Source of the DNA: JBDIAG01 sp963835085
GTDB taxonomy: Bacteria > Actinomycetota > Actinomycetes > Actinomycetales > CAWJMD01
DNA: 64,000 bases
Direction of reading: 5' to 3'
Assembly (NCBI GenBank): GCA_963835085.1
Contig: CAWIED010000001.1
Location: 3,100,001 to 3,164,000, forward strand
In this document: piece by piece, positions 7,712-16,377 of the stretch
How the letters are laid out: every line of letters begins with the position of its first letter
How positions within the stretch are numbered: position 1 is the stretch's first letter
Made by a program: the position numbers and the translations under genes
The notes under the pieces: model-generated
The model's input: the letters and a program-made list of their open reading frames with translations, nothing else
Database searches by the model: none
Told to the model about the DNA's origin: nothing

Positions 7712-8944
7712 CTACTCACATCGCAGCAGGAGGCAGGCCACGCTGTCGCCGGCCTGAACCTGCGTCACCTCAGGTGGAACGATCGCCAACGCGTTGCTGG
7801 AGGCCAGGTCGGCCACCAGATGGGAACGCTGTCCGCCCACCGGCGTCACGGTGGGCACTCCCCCGGTCAGAGTCAGCCGCACCCGGGCGTACTGCTCCTT
7901 GCCGCGCGGGCTCGCCCACCCGCGCTCGGCCGTGGCGGCCAGCACCGGCCGCTCCAGCTTGGCCAGGCCCAGCATCGAACGCAGCACAGGTCGGGCGAAC
8001 ACCTCGAACGAGACGAACGTCGACACAGGATTGCCCGGCAGGGTGATGATCGGGACCTGCCGACCCGAGGCACTCGCCACGGTGCCGCACCCCTGGGGCA
8101 TCCCGGGCTGCATGGCGACCTTGGTGAAGACGACGCTGCCGGTGGCCGCCAAGACCTCCTTGACGGTGTCGTACGCGCCGGCGCTGACGCCGCCGGAGGT
8201 CACCACGAGATCCACGTCGTCGAGGTGCTCGCGAAGGGTGGCGCGCAACGCGTCGGGCTCGTCGGGCACGATCGGTGGCTGCACCGGCACGCCACCCGCC
8301 TCGGCCACCGCGGCCGTGAGCAGGTGGCCGTTGGACTCGTAGATCTGCCCGGGAGCCAGCGTGCCGCCGGGAGCCACGAGTTCGCTGCCGGTGGCCAGCA
8401 CCAGCACTCTGGGCTTGACCCGCACGGCCACCTCGCTCACCCCGATGGCCGCGAGCAACCCGATCCGGCTCGCAGTCAGCTCGCTGCCCTGCTCCAAGAC
8501 CAGCTCACCCGCGGTGACGTCTTCACCGGCGGCCCGTAGATGCTGGCCTGCGTGGACCGGCTCGAAGACCTGCACCAGTTCGGTTCCTGCATCGGTGTGC
8601 TCCACCTGCACAACGGCGCCTGTTCCCGGCGGGATCGGGGCTCCCGTCATGATCCGGACCGTGGTGCCCGGCTCGAAGGGCTCGCCGCGGAAGCGGCCGG
8701 CCGGCAGATCGTCGACCACGGCGAGGGTGACCGGGTGTTCCCGGCTCGCCGCGGCGACGTCGCTCACGTGCACCGCATAGCCGTCCATGGCGGAGTTGTC
8801 GAAGGCCGGCAGCGAGATCGGCGACGTGATCGACTCGGCCAGCACCCGGCCGGCACTCTCGCGCAGCGGTACGACCTGCGCCGGCTGCGGGCTGCTCAGG
8901 GCGAGGCAGGCCGCCAGCTGGTCGTGAACCGGGCGAAGTGACAT
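7712..8944 (-). CDS. moeA: Molybdopterin molybdenumtransferase / gephyrin-like protein
   Basis: The 410-residue protein shows full MoeA structure: N-terminal LPAFDNSAMDGYAV, the GTTVRIMTGAPIP segment, the MogA-like domain with VTSGGVSAG(A)YD, then ITLPGNPVSTFVSFEVFARP and the C-terminal beta-barrel domain. The conserved nucleotide-binding and metal-insertion regions look intact. In corynebacteria the paralogue Glp in this genomic setting binds FtsZ and the membrane receptor GLPR; the same neighbours occur here, so this copy could serve division, cofactor synthesis or both. It is divergent from the cyclo-ligase. In Mycobacterium tuberculosis galU lies between those two genes; here it is missing. 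Confidence 0.92.
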   Translation of the reverse strand: MSLRPVHDQLAACLALSSPQPAQVVPLRESAGRVLAESITSPISLPAFDNSAMDGYAVHVSDVAAASREHPVTLAVVDDLPAGRFRGEPFEPGTTVRIMTGAPIPPGTGAVVQVEHTDAGTELVQVFEPVHAGQHLRAAGEDVTAGELVLEQGSELTASRIGLLAAIGVSEVAVRVKPRVLVLATGSELVAPGGTLAPGQIYESNGHLLTAAVAEAGGVPVQPPIVPDEPDALRATLREHLDDVDLVVTSGGVSAGAYDTVKEVLAATGSVVFTKVAMQPGMPQGCGTVASASGRQVPIITLPGNPVSTFVSFEVFARPVLRSMLGLAKLERPVLAATAERGWASPRGKEQYARVRLTLTGGVPTVTPVGGQRSHLVADLASSNALAIVPPEVTQVQAGDSVACLLLRCE

Positions 8945-8950
8945 GGCCGC

Positions 8951-8956
8951 AGAGTA
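8951..8956 (-). promoter_or_regulatory. Candidate -10 of a leaderless promoter (moeA)
   Basis: TACTCT on the minus strand lies six bases before the ATG at 8944. It would drive the moeA-moaC-mogA-rimJ run. Confidence 0.5.
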
Positions 8957-8991
8957 CCCAGCACACTCGAGGCCGTGAGGCGAGCCATCCG

Positions 8992-9606
8992 ATGACGACG
9001 ATCCCCGAACACAAGGCCGACCTGCGCAGACTCATGCGCGCGCGCCGTCGGGCACGATCGAGTTCGGAGCAGGGCCGGCTGGCCGAGGGCCTGCTCGGGC
9101 AGGCGCGCCGCAGGCCGGAGCTCGCCGGCGCCACCGTGGTGACCGGCTACGTCGCCCTCCCTGGTGAGCCGGACCTCGGCCTGGTGCTCGCGTGGCTGGC
9201 CGAGAATGGTGCGCGGGTTCTGCTGCCGGTGGTGACGGTGGCCGACGACGGCTCCCCGGCGCTGGCCTGGGCCGATGCCGACGACGGTCTCGCGCCCGGT
9301 GCGAGCACCCCCACCGGCGCCCGCATCCTGGAACCCCAAGGCCTTCGACTGCGCGACCCGGGCCGGGTCGACGTGGTGTTCCTGCCAGGTCTGGCCGTCG
9401 ACCACCGGGGGCGACGACTGGGCCAGGGCGCCGGCTACTACGACCGGACCGTGCAGCGGCTCGGCTGGTACGGCCCGGACGGGCCGCGCATCGTCGCGGT
9501 GGTGCATGACGACGAGGTGGTCGAGCAGGTGCCCGCGGAGGCCTTCGACACCCGCGCTCACGCCATCCTCACGCCCACCAGGTGGGTGTCAATCAGCGAA
9601 GGCTGA
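8992..9606 (+). CDS. 5-formyltetrahydrofolate cyclo-ligase
   Basis: This enzyme converts 5-formyltetrahydrofolate to 5,10-methenyltetrahydrofolate with ATP. The 204-residue protein has the N-terminal KADLRRLMRARRRARS basic helix that binds the polyglutamate and ATP, the substrate region VVFLPGLAVDHRGRRLGQGAGYYDR with the diagnostic GxGxGYYDR-type motif, and a normal C-terminus. I start at ATG 8992 because the upstream codons extend into the moeA start region. A cyclo-ligase gene divergent from the moeA block matches Rv0992c in Mycobacterium tuberculosis. Confidence 0.93.
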   Translation: MTTIPEHKADLRRLMRARRRARSSSEQGRLAEGLLGQARRRPELAGATVVTGYVALPGEPDLGLVLAWLAENGARVLLPVVTVADDGSPALAWADADDGLAPGASTPTGARILEPQGLRLRDPGRVDVVFLPGLAVDHRGRRLGQGAGYYDRTVQRLGWYGPDGPRIVAVVHDDEVVEQVPAEAFDTRAHAILTPTRWVSISEG

Positions 9607-9621
9607 TCCGGGCCGATGGCC

Positions 9622-12300
9622 TCAGTTCGCTGCAGGGGCCGGGGTCAAGGTGAGCTCGGACTCCTGCGCGGCTTGCACCGCCTTGCGGCCGAACGACCAG
9701 GCGAACGGCTCGCCGTTCTGCCAGTTATCGAGCTGGTCGGTGTAGTGCGGGCTCACCGGGTGGCCGGAGACACCGGTGAAGTCGACCCAGGTCGAGGAGT
9801 CGAAGTGACCGACGTCTACCACCATCCGCATCGACGGGATCGTCTCGACGGAATAGTCGGCCGACGACGCGTCCCAGGAGGCGATGTTGACCGTTCCGCC
9901 CGAGCCGCCCACTTCCAGGGTGTCGCCGTTGAAGAGCCAGGCCACGGCAGACGGGGACGACGTACCGATGGGTTGTTGAAGTGGCGTGAGCGTGTGCAGC
10001 TCTCCCCACTTCCACCTGGTGGGATCTTTGCCCAGCTTCGCGGTGAGCTCGAGCCGGGCGTCCACGAGCGCCTCGGCCACGATCTGGTCGCGAGTCTCCG
10101 TAATGGTGGGAGTGGAGATGTCGTCCCACCACGGGCTGTTCGGCTGTTGCAACAGCGTGCGCATGACTTCGAAGGTGCGGCTGCCGCCGTCCGGCTGGAC
10201 CTCGGCAGGCAGTTGGTCGTCGAAAGTGCGCCGGATCAGGCTCGACCAGACGGCGTTGTAGTACGCCGCAGCTGCTGAGTCGGCACTCTGCCGGCCGTCC
10301 CAGGTGCGCAGCAGTTTGACCGCCTGCGCCGTGAACGCGCGCTGGCTTGCCGCCTGCACGTCCGAGGGAGGCGTGGCCAGCAGCGCCGGCACGAGCACGT
10401 CGGTGGCGAACGAGTCGTAGGTGTCCAGCTGGATCTGGGTCATGTCGGCCAGGGTCAGCTTGTGCCCGTCGTTGAGCCGCTGGGTGAGCATGGTCGTGAT
10501 CCGGGCGGCGCGGTAGCCGTAGTCCCAGTCTTGCGACAGGGTCGAGCCGGGGCTGACCTTCTGGTTGGCGGCCACGATGTAGCCCGAGGCCGGATCGAGT
10601 TCGCTCGGCAACGCATCGAAGGCCAGATACCCCGACCAGTTCCAGGACGAGTCCCACCCGTCCCGCGGCCAGGTGCCGTCCGTCTGGCCGAGACCGGGAC
10701 CCGCCGCCCGAGTGGGGATCTTGCCGGCGGCCTGGTAGCCGATGTGGCCCGCCGTGTCGGCGTAGACCACGTTCTGCGCAGGGCCGTCGAAGGTCGACAA
10801 TGCCGAGCGGAAGGAGTTCCAGTCGGTGGCGGCGTCGAGCGCGAACAGCGAATCCATTGAGCGGCCGGGTTGCAGCCCCGTCCAGGCCAGCGACATCGCG
10901 TAGTGGCCGCGCTGGGGCTGGCCACCGGGCCCCGGTTGCACGCGGGCGGCGCGGCTCACCCCGGGGATGACGTCGCTGATGATGGGCCCGTGTGCGGTGG
11001 AGCGCACGGTGATCGACACGTCGGCGGCGCCCGCCACCCTGATCTTCTCGACCCTGGTGGTGAGCGGCACCTCTTGGCCGTCCACGACGGATGAGTTGCC
11101 GACAAGCCGTTCGAGGAAGAAGTCGGACGTGTCAGCCTCGAGATTCGTCAGCCCCCACGCGATCTTGGCGTTGTGGCCGATCACGATGCCTGGCATTCCG
11201 GCGAACGAGAAACCGCTGACGTCGAACGGACAGGCGTCGGACACCGTGGTGCAGTGCAGCCCGGTCTGGTACCAGACACTGGGAATGGCTTGGGCCAGGT
11301 GCGGGTCGTTCGCCAGCATCGCCCTGCCGGTGCTGGTGAGCCGTCCGCTGACGACCCAGGAGTTCGACCCCACCGCATCGCTGAGCTGAGCTCCCCCGGA
11401 GACCGTGCCCACCGAATCGAGTGCCTTCTCAAGCGCCTGCAGCTGCAGTCCGTCTGAGGCCAGCACGTCCTGATTGCTCGGCTCCGGCTGATCGGGCACG
11501 ACCACTGCGCCGTCGGACGTGGCCGGCTCGTCGGCACCGATCCTTTGCGCCGCGGCCACAGACGCACCGGCGGTGCCGGTGACCGGCGCCACCGGCACCG
11601 GATCGCTCGGCAGGATCGTCGGATTGCCCTGCGGGTACGACGGATACAGCTCGTTCACCAGGGCGACGTTGCCCACCGAACCGTAGGCGAGGGCCCGGCC
11701 GAGCTCGTCGTTGTAGTTGCCCTTGAGATCCCATGCCATCGCCTTGAGCCACGACAGGGAGTCGACCGGCGTCCATGCCTCCATGGCGCGCAGGTCGACA
11801 TGGGTGCCGAGCACCACGTAGCTCGCCGACAGCTCGACGGCGGACTTGGAGGAGATGTAGGCGTTGACGCCGTCCGAGAACGACTGCAGATAGTTGCGAG
11901 TCGGACCGGACAGCAGCGGCAGCTCCTGTTCCGCGACCCGGCGCCAGCCGAGGGTGCGAGTGACCTTGTCGGAGGCCAGGGCGGTGGGGTTGCGTCCAAC
12001 CAGCTCGGAGAGCCGGCCCGCGGCGATATGACGCCGCAGGTCCATCTGGAAAAACCGGTCTTGCGCCTGGACATAGCCCTGGGCGTAGAACAGGTCCTGC
12101 GCGTTCGCCGCGTAGACCTGCGGCACGCCCTGGGCGTCGCGCAGCACCGTCACCTTGCTGCGCAGGCCCGGCACCTCGATCGAACCGTCGTAGGTGGGCA
12201 ACGGTCGGCGAACCGTCACGACGAACGAAATGAGCAGCACCGCCACCACGGCCAGCACCGCGCCAACCCCAATGATCACCGATCGGCGGACTCCGGACAC
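9622..12300 (-). CDS. Penicillin acylase family protein (Ntn hydrolase, S45), membrane-anchored
   Basis: The 892-residue precursor starts with one membrane helix (about residues 9-30) and then the S45 family region DAQGVPQVYAANAQDLFYAQGYVQAQDRFFQMDLRR. Autocleavage would expose the nucleophilic serine of GSNSWVVSG (about residue 311), equivalent to the SNMW serine of penicillin G acylase. ANDPHL, GMPGIVIGHN and WGLTN, and later WTGLQPGRS, are also typical. Family members hydrolyse amides including beta-lactam side chains and acyl-homoserine lactones; the substrate here is unknown. A TAACCT motif six bases before GTG 12300 supports that start. The gene is divergent from the antiporter. Confidence 0.9.
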   Translation of the reverse strand: MSGVRRSVIIGVGAVLAVVAVLLISFVVTVRRPLPTYDGSIEVPGLRSKVTVLRDAQGVPQVYAANAQDLFYAQGYVQAQDRFFQMDLRRHIAAGRLSELVGRNPTALASDKVTRTLGWRRVAEQELPLLSGPTRNYLQSFSDGVNAYISSKSAVELSASYVVLGTHVDLRAMEAWTPVDSLSWLKAMAWDLKGNYNDELGRALAYGSVGNVALVNELYPSYPQGNPTILPSDPVPVAPVTGTAGASVAAAQRIGADEPATSDGAVVVPDQPEPSNQDVLASDGLQLQALEKALDSVGTVSGGAQLSDAVGSNSWVVSGRLTSTGRAMLANDPHLAQAIPSVWYQTGLHCTTVSDACPFDVSGFSFAGMPGIVIGHNAKIAWGLTNLEADTSDFFLERLVGNSSVVDGQEVPLTTRVEKIRVAGAADVSITVRSTAHGPIISDVIPGVSRAARVQPGPGGQPQRGHYAMSLAWTGLQPGRSMDSLFALDAATDWNSFRSALSTFDGPAQNVVYADTAGHIGYQAAGKIPTRAAGPGLGQTDGTWPRDGWDSSWNWSGYLAFDALPSELDPASGYIVAANQKVSPGSTLSQDWDYGYRAARITTMLTQRLNDGHKLTLADMTQIQLDTYDSFATDVLVPALLATPPSDVQAASQRAFTAQAVKLLRTWDGRQSADSAAAAYYNAVWSSLIRRTFDDQLPAEVQPDGGSRTFEVMRTLLQQPNSPWWDDISTPTITETRDQIVAEALVDARLELTAKLGKDPTRWKWGELHTLTPLQQPIGTSSPSAVAWLFNGDTLEVGGSGGTVNIASWDASSADYSVETIPSMRMVVDVGHFDSSTWVDFTGVSGHPVSPHYTDQLDNWQNGEPFAWSFGRKAVQAAQESELTLTPAPAAN

Positions 12301-12306
12301 CGGAGA

Positions 12307-12312
12307 AGGTTA
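12307..12312 (-). promoter_or_regulatory. Candidate -10 of a leaderless promoter (penicillin acylase family gene)
   Basis: TAACCT on the minus strand is separated by six bases from the GTG at 12300; no Shine-Dalgarno sequence is seen. Confidence 0.5.
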
Positions 12313-12482
12313 GCCACCTAGACTGTCGCGCACTCCCTCGCCGCCCCGGCGAACCCGGATTCCGATCGTTTCTTCACAACGTCCACGCCTTCAACCCAGT
12401 CCAGCTCACGCGACGTCGGCCCCAAGCCGACATCCGTCCCGATCCGACGCCCACGCCGAACTGCAGCCGCGAGGTAGCCCAC

Positions 12483-14120
12483 GTGACCATCGCCAACCTC
12501 AACCTCTCGTTGCTGTTGGGCGCGCTGGTGCTGCTGGTGGCCATCGTCGCCGTGCGCATCTCGGCACGCACGGGCATGCCCTCGCTGCTGCTGTATCTCG
12601 GGATCGGCATGGCTCTGGGCGAGAGCGGCCTCGGCATCAAGTTCTCCGACTACGAGCTCACCACCGTGTTGGGTTACAGCGCGCTCGTGGTGATTCTGGC
12701 TGAAGGTGGACTGACCACTCGCTGGACCTCGATCCGCGGCTCCATGGCCCCCGCCGTCTCGCTGGCAACCCTGGGCACGCTCGTCTCGGTGGGTGTGGTG
12801 GGTGCGATCGGGCACTGGGCGTTGGGCATGTCGTGGACGAACGCCCTGCTCATCGGCGCCATCGTCTCCTCCACCGACGCGGCGGCGGTGTTCTCCGTGC
12901 TGCGGCGGGTGCCGCTGCCGCGCCGCCTGTCGGGCATGCTCGAGGCCGAGTCGGGCTGCAACGACGCGCCGGTCGTGATTCTGGTGGTGGCACTGGCCAA
13001 CGCCGCCGCCGACGGTGGCGGCGTGCACGCCCCCTTGACCCTGGCCGGTCACGCTCTGATCGAACTGGTGGGTGGCGCGCTCGTCGGGCTCCTCGTCGGC
13101 AGTGTCGGGGCCCAGCTGCTGCGGGCCGTAGCGCTGCCCTCGTCGGGGCTCTACCCGATCTCCGTGATCGGGCTGACCGCACTGGCCTACGGGCTGGGCG
13201 CCAGCATCCAGGTGTCGGGATTCATCGCGGTCTATCTGTGCGCCCTGGTGCTGGGCAACAGCGATCTGCCGCACGGCAAGGCGGTGGAGGGCTTCGCCGA
13301 AGGGCTGGGCTGGCTGGCCCAGATCGGGTTGTTCGTGTTACTCGGGCTGCTCGTCAGCCCCTCCCGGCTGCAGGCCGGCCTCGTGCCCGCCCTGGTGATC
13401 GGTGGTGGCCTGCTGCTGGTGGCTCGGCCGTTGTCCGTGCTGGCCTCGGTGAGTTGGTTCGGCTTCGGCTGGCGCGATCAGGCGTTCCTCTCGTGGGCCG
13501 GCCTGCGCGGCGCGGTGCCGGTCGTGCTCGCGACGATCCCGGTGAATCTGCACGCGTCGGGCACGAACGGCCTGTTCGAGACGGTGTTCCTGCTCGTCTG
13601 CATCTTCACCCTGCTGCAGGCACCGACCCTGCCGGCCGTGGCAAAGGTGCTGAAGCTCGAGAACGACAAACCGCGCGACCTCGATCTGGACACCTCACCC
13701 CTGGGTGCCTTCGACGCGCACGTGTTGCAGGTGACCGTAGGCCCCACGTCGAAGTTGCACGCCCTTGAACTCTTCGAACTCCGGCTGCCCCCCGAGGCCA
13801 AGGTCGTGCTGGTGGTGCGCGATGGTGACTCGTTCGTGCCCACCCCGTCCACCCGGCTCCGGCACGGCGACGAGTTGCTGATCGTGAGCACCGCGAGGGC
13901 CCGGCACGAGGCCGAACTGCGATTGCACGCGGTGAGCGAGGCCGGACGTCTGGCGCAATGGCGGGGTTGGCATGAGGACGAGGAAAGCGGCAAGGCGGCC
14001 TGGTGGCGCGCTCGACGCGCTCGCCTCCTGCGCGTGACCGGGTTGAGCAAGGCGACCCGGTCGAGCAGGACGAAGGACAAGCCGAGCCAGACGAAGGACA
14101 AGCGAGGAGTCCAGGACTGA
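12483..14120 (+). CDS. Potassium/proton antiporter, NhaP2/CvrA-type CPA1 family
   Basis: The 545-residue protein has about twelve membrane helices in residues 7-400, including the CPA motif IVSSTDAAAVFSVLR and EAESGCNDAPVVI with the acidic residues needed for cation/proton exchange. A cytoplasmic C-terminal domain (about residues 420-480; LFELRLPPEAKVVLVVRDGDSFVPTPSTRLRHGDELLIVS) is a TrkA-C/RCK-C domain that senses ligands. The protein probably exports K+ or Na+ in exchange for H+. The last 60 residues are highly charged and Lys/Arg-rich. GTG 12483 is chosen because hydrophobic sequence starts right after it. Confidence 0.88.
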   Translation: MTIANLNLSLLLGALVLLVAIVAVRISARTGMPSLLLYLGIGMALGESGLGIKFSDYELTTVLGYSALVVILAEGGLTTRWTSIRGSMAPAVSLATLGTLVSVGVVGAIGHWALGMSWTNALLIGAIVSSTDAAAVFSVLRRVPLPRRLSGMLEAESGCNDAPVVILVVALANAAADGGGVHAPLTLAGHALIELVGGALVGLLVGSVGAQLLRAVALPSSGLYPISVIGLTALAYGLGASIQVSGFIAVYLCALVLGNSDLPHGKAVEGFAEGLGWLAQIGLFVLLGLLVSPSRLQAGLVPALVIGGGLLLVARPLSVLASVSWFGFGWRDQAFLSWAGLRGAVPVVLATIPVNLHASGTNGLFETVFLLVCIFTLLQAPTLPAVAKVLKLENDKPRDLDLDTSPLGAFDAHVLQVTVGPTSKLHALELFELRLPPEAKVVLVVRDGDSFVPTPSTRLRHGDELLIVSTARARHEAELRLHAVSEAGRLAQWRGWHEDEESGKAAWWRARRARLLRVTGLSKATRSSRTKDKPSQTKDKRGVQD

Positions 14121-14186
14121 AACCCGCCTCGACCGCGTTAGCATTGGCACTCGCGGCAGTTGAGTGCCAGCCGGATTGGAGAAGTC

Positions 14187-14624
14187 GTGCCTACCTACGC
14201 GTATGCCTGCACCGTGTGCGATCACCGTTTCGAGGTCGTCCAGTCGTTCAAGGACGACTCGTTGACCGTGTGCCCGGAGTGCCAGGGTCGGCTCCGCAAG
14301 ATCTTCAACAGCGTGGGAGTCGTGTTCAAGGGCTCCGGTTTCTACCGCACCGACTCCCGCACGTCGAACACGGGCGGGGGCTCCAAGAACGGCTCCAGCG
14401 CGAGTTCTTCCGGGTCGTCTTCTAGCGCGTCGGACTCGGGTTCGGGGTCGTCCGGGTCCTCGGGCTCTGGGTCCTCCGGTGCCGGATCCTCGAGTTCCGA
14501 AGCCTCGAGTTCAGGATCGGCCGGCTCTGGCTCTAGCGGCTCGGGCAAGTCGGCCTCGGGTGGGTCAGCCAGCTCGTCCGGATCAAGCAAGTCCAGTTCA
14601 CCCTCAGGCTCCAAAGCGTCCTAA
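14187..14624 (+). CDS. FmdB-family zinc-ribbon protein with Ser/Gly-rich tail
   Basis: The start is GTG 14187, giving MPTYAYAC at the N-terminus, the near-invariant FmdB beginning, with a GGAGAA sequence just upstream. Two CxxC pairs (CTVC and CPEC) form the zinc ribbon in residues 1-45, followed by FKGSGFYRTDSR. The remaining 90 residues are almost only Ser, Gly, Ala and Lys and should be disordered. The mycobacterial relative Rv0991c has been described as a redox-regulated chaperone with a disordered tail; the same role is an inference here. It lies downstream of the antiporter by 66 bp. Confidence 0.85.
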   Translation: MPTYAYACTVCDHRFEVVQSFKDDSLTVCPECQGRLRKIFNSVGVVFKGSGFYRTDSRTSNTGGGSKNGSSASSSGSSSSASDSGSGSSGSSGSGSSGAGSSSSEASSSGSAGSGSSGSGKSASGGSASSSGSSKSSSPSGSKAS

Positions 14625-14685
14625 GCGGCTTCAAAGCACCCCGATCTACCGGGGATTTGGTGCTGAGCAGGCCTTGGATCTGCAC

Positions 14686-14724
14686 GTTATGACAATGCCC
14701 CGCCTCGCGGGGCATTGTCATAAC
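14686..14724. repeat. Perfect hairpin (18-bp stem, 3-base loop) between convergent genes
   Basis: GTTATGACAATGCCCCGC at 14686-14703 is exactly complementary to 14707-14724 around a CTC loop. There is no T-run on either side, so it is not a classical intrinsic terminator, but it sits between the convergent fmdB and MFS genes. The core ATGCCCCG is shared with the hairpins at 42259-42297 and 56897-56935. The rest of 14625-14882 shows no gene. Confidence 0.85.
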
Positions 14725-14882
14725 GCCCCAAACCGACCCGACTTCCGGCGGCCTAGCCGGCTGAATCTAGCCAATCGCCCAGCCATGCCCGGCATGGTGA
14801 GCTCGGCTATCTCCTAGGGGTGTGGGCGAGCAGCTTCGGCCTGCAACTCCGACTGGGTGTTCGCCGGCGGTGCCACCCGGAG

Positions 14883-14951
14883 GTTCGCCGGCTGTCGTCA
14901 TAGATGTTCTCCGGCTGTCGTCATAGATGTTTGCCGATTGTCGTCAGTGCG
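14883..14951. repeat. Three tandem copies of a 23-bp unit
   Basis: Units begin at 14883, 14906 and 14929; the first two differ at a single base and the third is diverged in its last third. The third unit covers the stop codon of the MFS gene (14944-14946). On the minus strand each unit contains ATGACGACA. Function unknown. Confidence 0.7.
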
Positions 14952-16200
14952 CCCTGCTGCGGCGTGGCCCGCGGGTGCGCGGCATCCAAGCCGCCAACCA
15001 GCCGGCGCCCAGCACGCAGACTCCGGCCAGCCCGAAGCAGGACAGGACCAGCGAGGCGAGCGCGGCCAGCCCGCTGACCGCCAACGGGCCCAGCAGTCCA
15101 CCGGTGTCGGCCAGGAACCGCCAGGCAGCCAGGAAGTGGGGCCTGCCGACGGCCGGCGCGGCATCGCTGCCGGTAGTCAGCACCAGTCCGGAGCTGAGCC
15201 CGTTGCCGACGGCCATCAGACAGGCGACCAGGCAGATGGTGACCGCGGTATGGGTGAGCGGCAACAGTGCGAGGCCGACTCCGATCAGCATGACGGCGGG
15301 CACCGAGACGAATGCCCTGCCGAATCGGTCCATGATCGCGCCGCCCGGGTAGACCAACAGGAGTTCGAGCCCGGCGGCAATGCCGAACACCACGCTGATC
15401 GCGGACGGGTGCAAGTGCTGGGCTTGTGACCACAGCGGCAGGATCGACTGCCGGGACGCCCTGGCCACCGACACCAGCAACACCCCGATGCCGACCGTGG
15501 CCAGCACCTTCCTGTGCCGGCGCACCACCTGCCACAGGGTGGCCGTTCCCGGCGTTGGCTCCGCACCCGGTGCCGGCTCCGGTTCGACGAGGTCCGGCAT
15601 GGTCAGCGTCAGCAGCCCGGCGGCGGCACCTGTCGCGGCGGCGAACAGGAACACACTCTGCAGGCTGAACACGGCGACCAATGCCGCCGTGACGAAAGGG
15701 CCTACGAACAGCCCGACTCGGAAGATGCCTCCAAGTCCGGACAGCGCCCGTGCCCGATACCGGGGTGGGATGGCGACGGTCATCCAGGTATGCCTGGCCA
15801 GGTTGAACACCGATCCGGATATTCCGTCGACGAAGACCGCAACGGCTAGCAACCACAGACTGTGGGCGGCGAAAGCGAGCACCATCGCTGCGGTGTCCAC
15901 CGTGGCGGCCAACAGCAGTGCCCGACGCTCACCGAGCCGGGCCGCGAGGGCACCGGCCGGAAGGTCACCGATCAGCTGCCCGAACGCCGGCAACCCGGCG
16001 ATGGTCGCCGCCAGCGAGACCCCGGCACCCATGTCGCGGGCAACCAACGGCAGCACCGGTGTCAACGCTCCGAACCCCAGCGACGCCAGCGCGGTCGGCC
16101 CGTACGCGGGGATGATGATCCGCCGCCAACTGAAGCCGTCGGGGCCGCCGACTCCGGGTTCGTCGGACGGACGGGTCGTCGCAGATTCATCGGCCGTCAT
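14944..16200 (-). CDS. Major facilitator superfamily transporter
   Basis: The 418-residue protein has about twelve hydrophobic segments, with the MFS loop 2-3 motif in modified form (GALAARLGERRALLLA) and its second-half counterpart (GGAIMDRFGRAFVS). It resembles DHA1-type drug or metabolite exporters; the substrate is unknown. ATG 16200 (MTADESATTRPSDEP) is favoured over an upstream start that would add 22 residues. The 3' end lies in a set of 23-bp tandem repeats. It is divergent from the SAF-domain gene. Confidence 0.85.
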   Translation of the reverse strand: MTADESATTRPSDEPGVGGPDGFSWRRIIIPAYGPTALASLGFGALTPVLPLVARDMGAGVSLAATIAGLPAFGQLIGDLPAGALAARLGERRALLLAATVDTAAMVLAFAAHSLWLLAVAVFVDGISGSVFNLARHTWMTVAIPPRYRARALSGLGGIFRVGLFVGPFVTAALVAVFSLQSVFLFAAATGAAAGLLTLTMPDLVEPEPAPGAEPTPGTATLWQVVRRHRKVLATVGIGVLLVSVARASRQSILPLWSQAQHLHPSAISVVFGIAAGLELLLVYPGGAIMDRFGRAFVSVPAVMLIGVGLALLPLTHTAVTICLVACLMAVGNGLSSGLVLTTGSDAAPAVGRPHFLAAWRFLADTGGLLGPLAVSGLAALASLVLSCFGLAGVCVLGAGWLAAWMPRTRGPRRSRAH

Positions 16201-16365
16201 CGACGGCCACGGTATCTCCGGCGATCCGAACGCCAGGACCCCCCTGGATCGGTCGGGACGAGTCAAGAGAGGCAGTGTCCACGAGATCTGGTGTCCACAG
16301 GTGCACGATCCGGAGGTGCCCTGTCAGACCTGTGGACGAGCGAGCCGGCTCCACGCCCCGATGCC

Positions 16366-16371
16366 TACGTT
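16366..16371 (+). promoter_or_regulatory. Candidate -10 of a leaderless promoter (SAF-domain gene)
   Basis: TACGTT is followed by six bases and the ATG at 16378. It supports this start over upstream in-frame codons inside the MFS promoter region. Confidence 0.5.
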
Positions 16372-16377
16372 TCCCAC

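Noticed and set aside
11545..12321. 258-codon plus-strand frame opposite the penicillin acylase gene
   Set aside because: It is antisense to clear S45-family sequence and has no start signal.
14883..14951. CRISPR or integration-site repeats
   Set aside because: The 23-bp units are directly adjacent with no spacers and no integrase is near.
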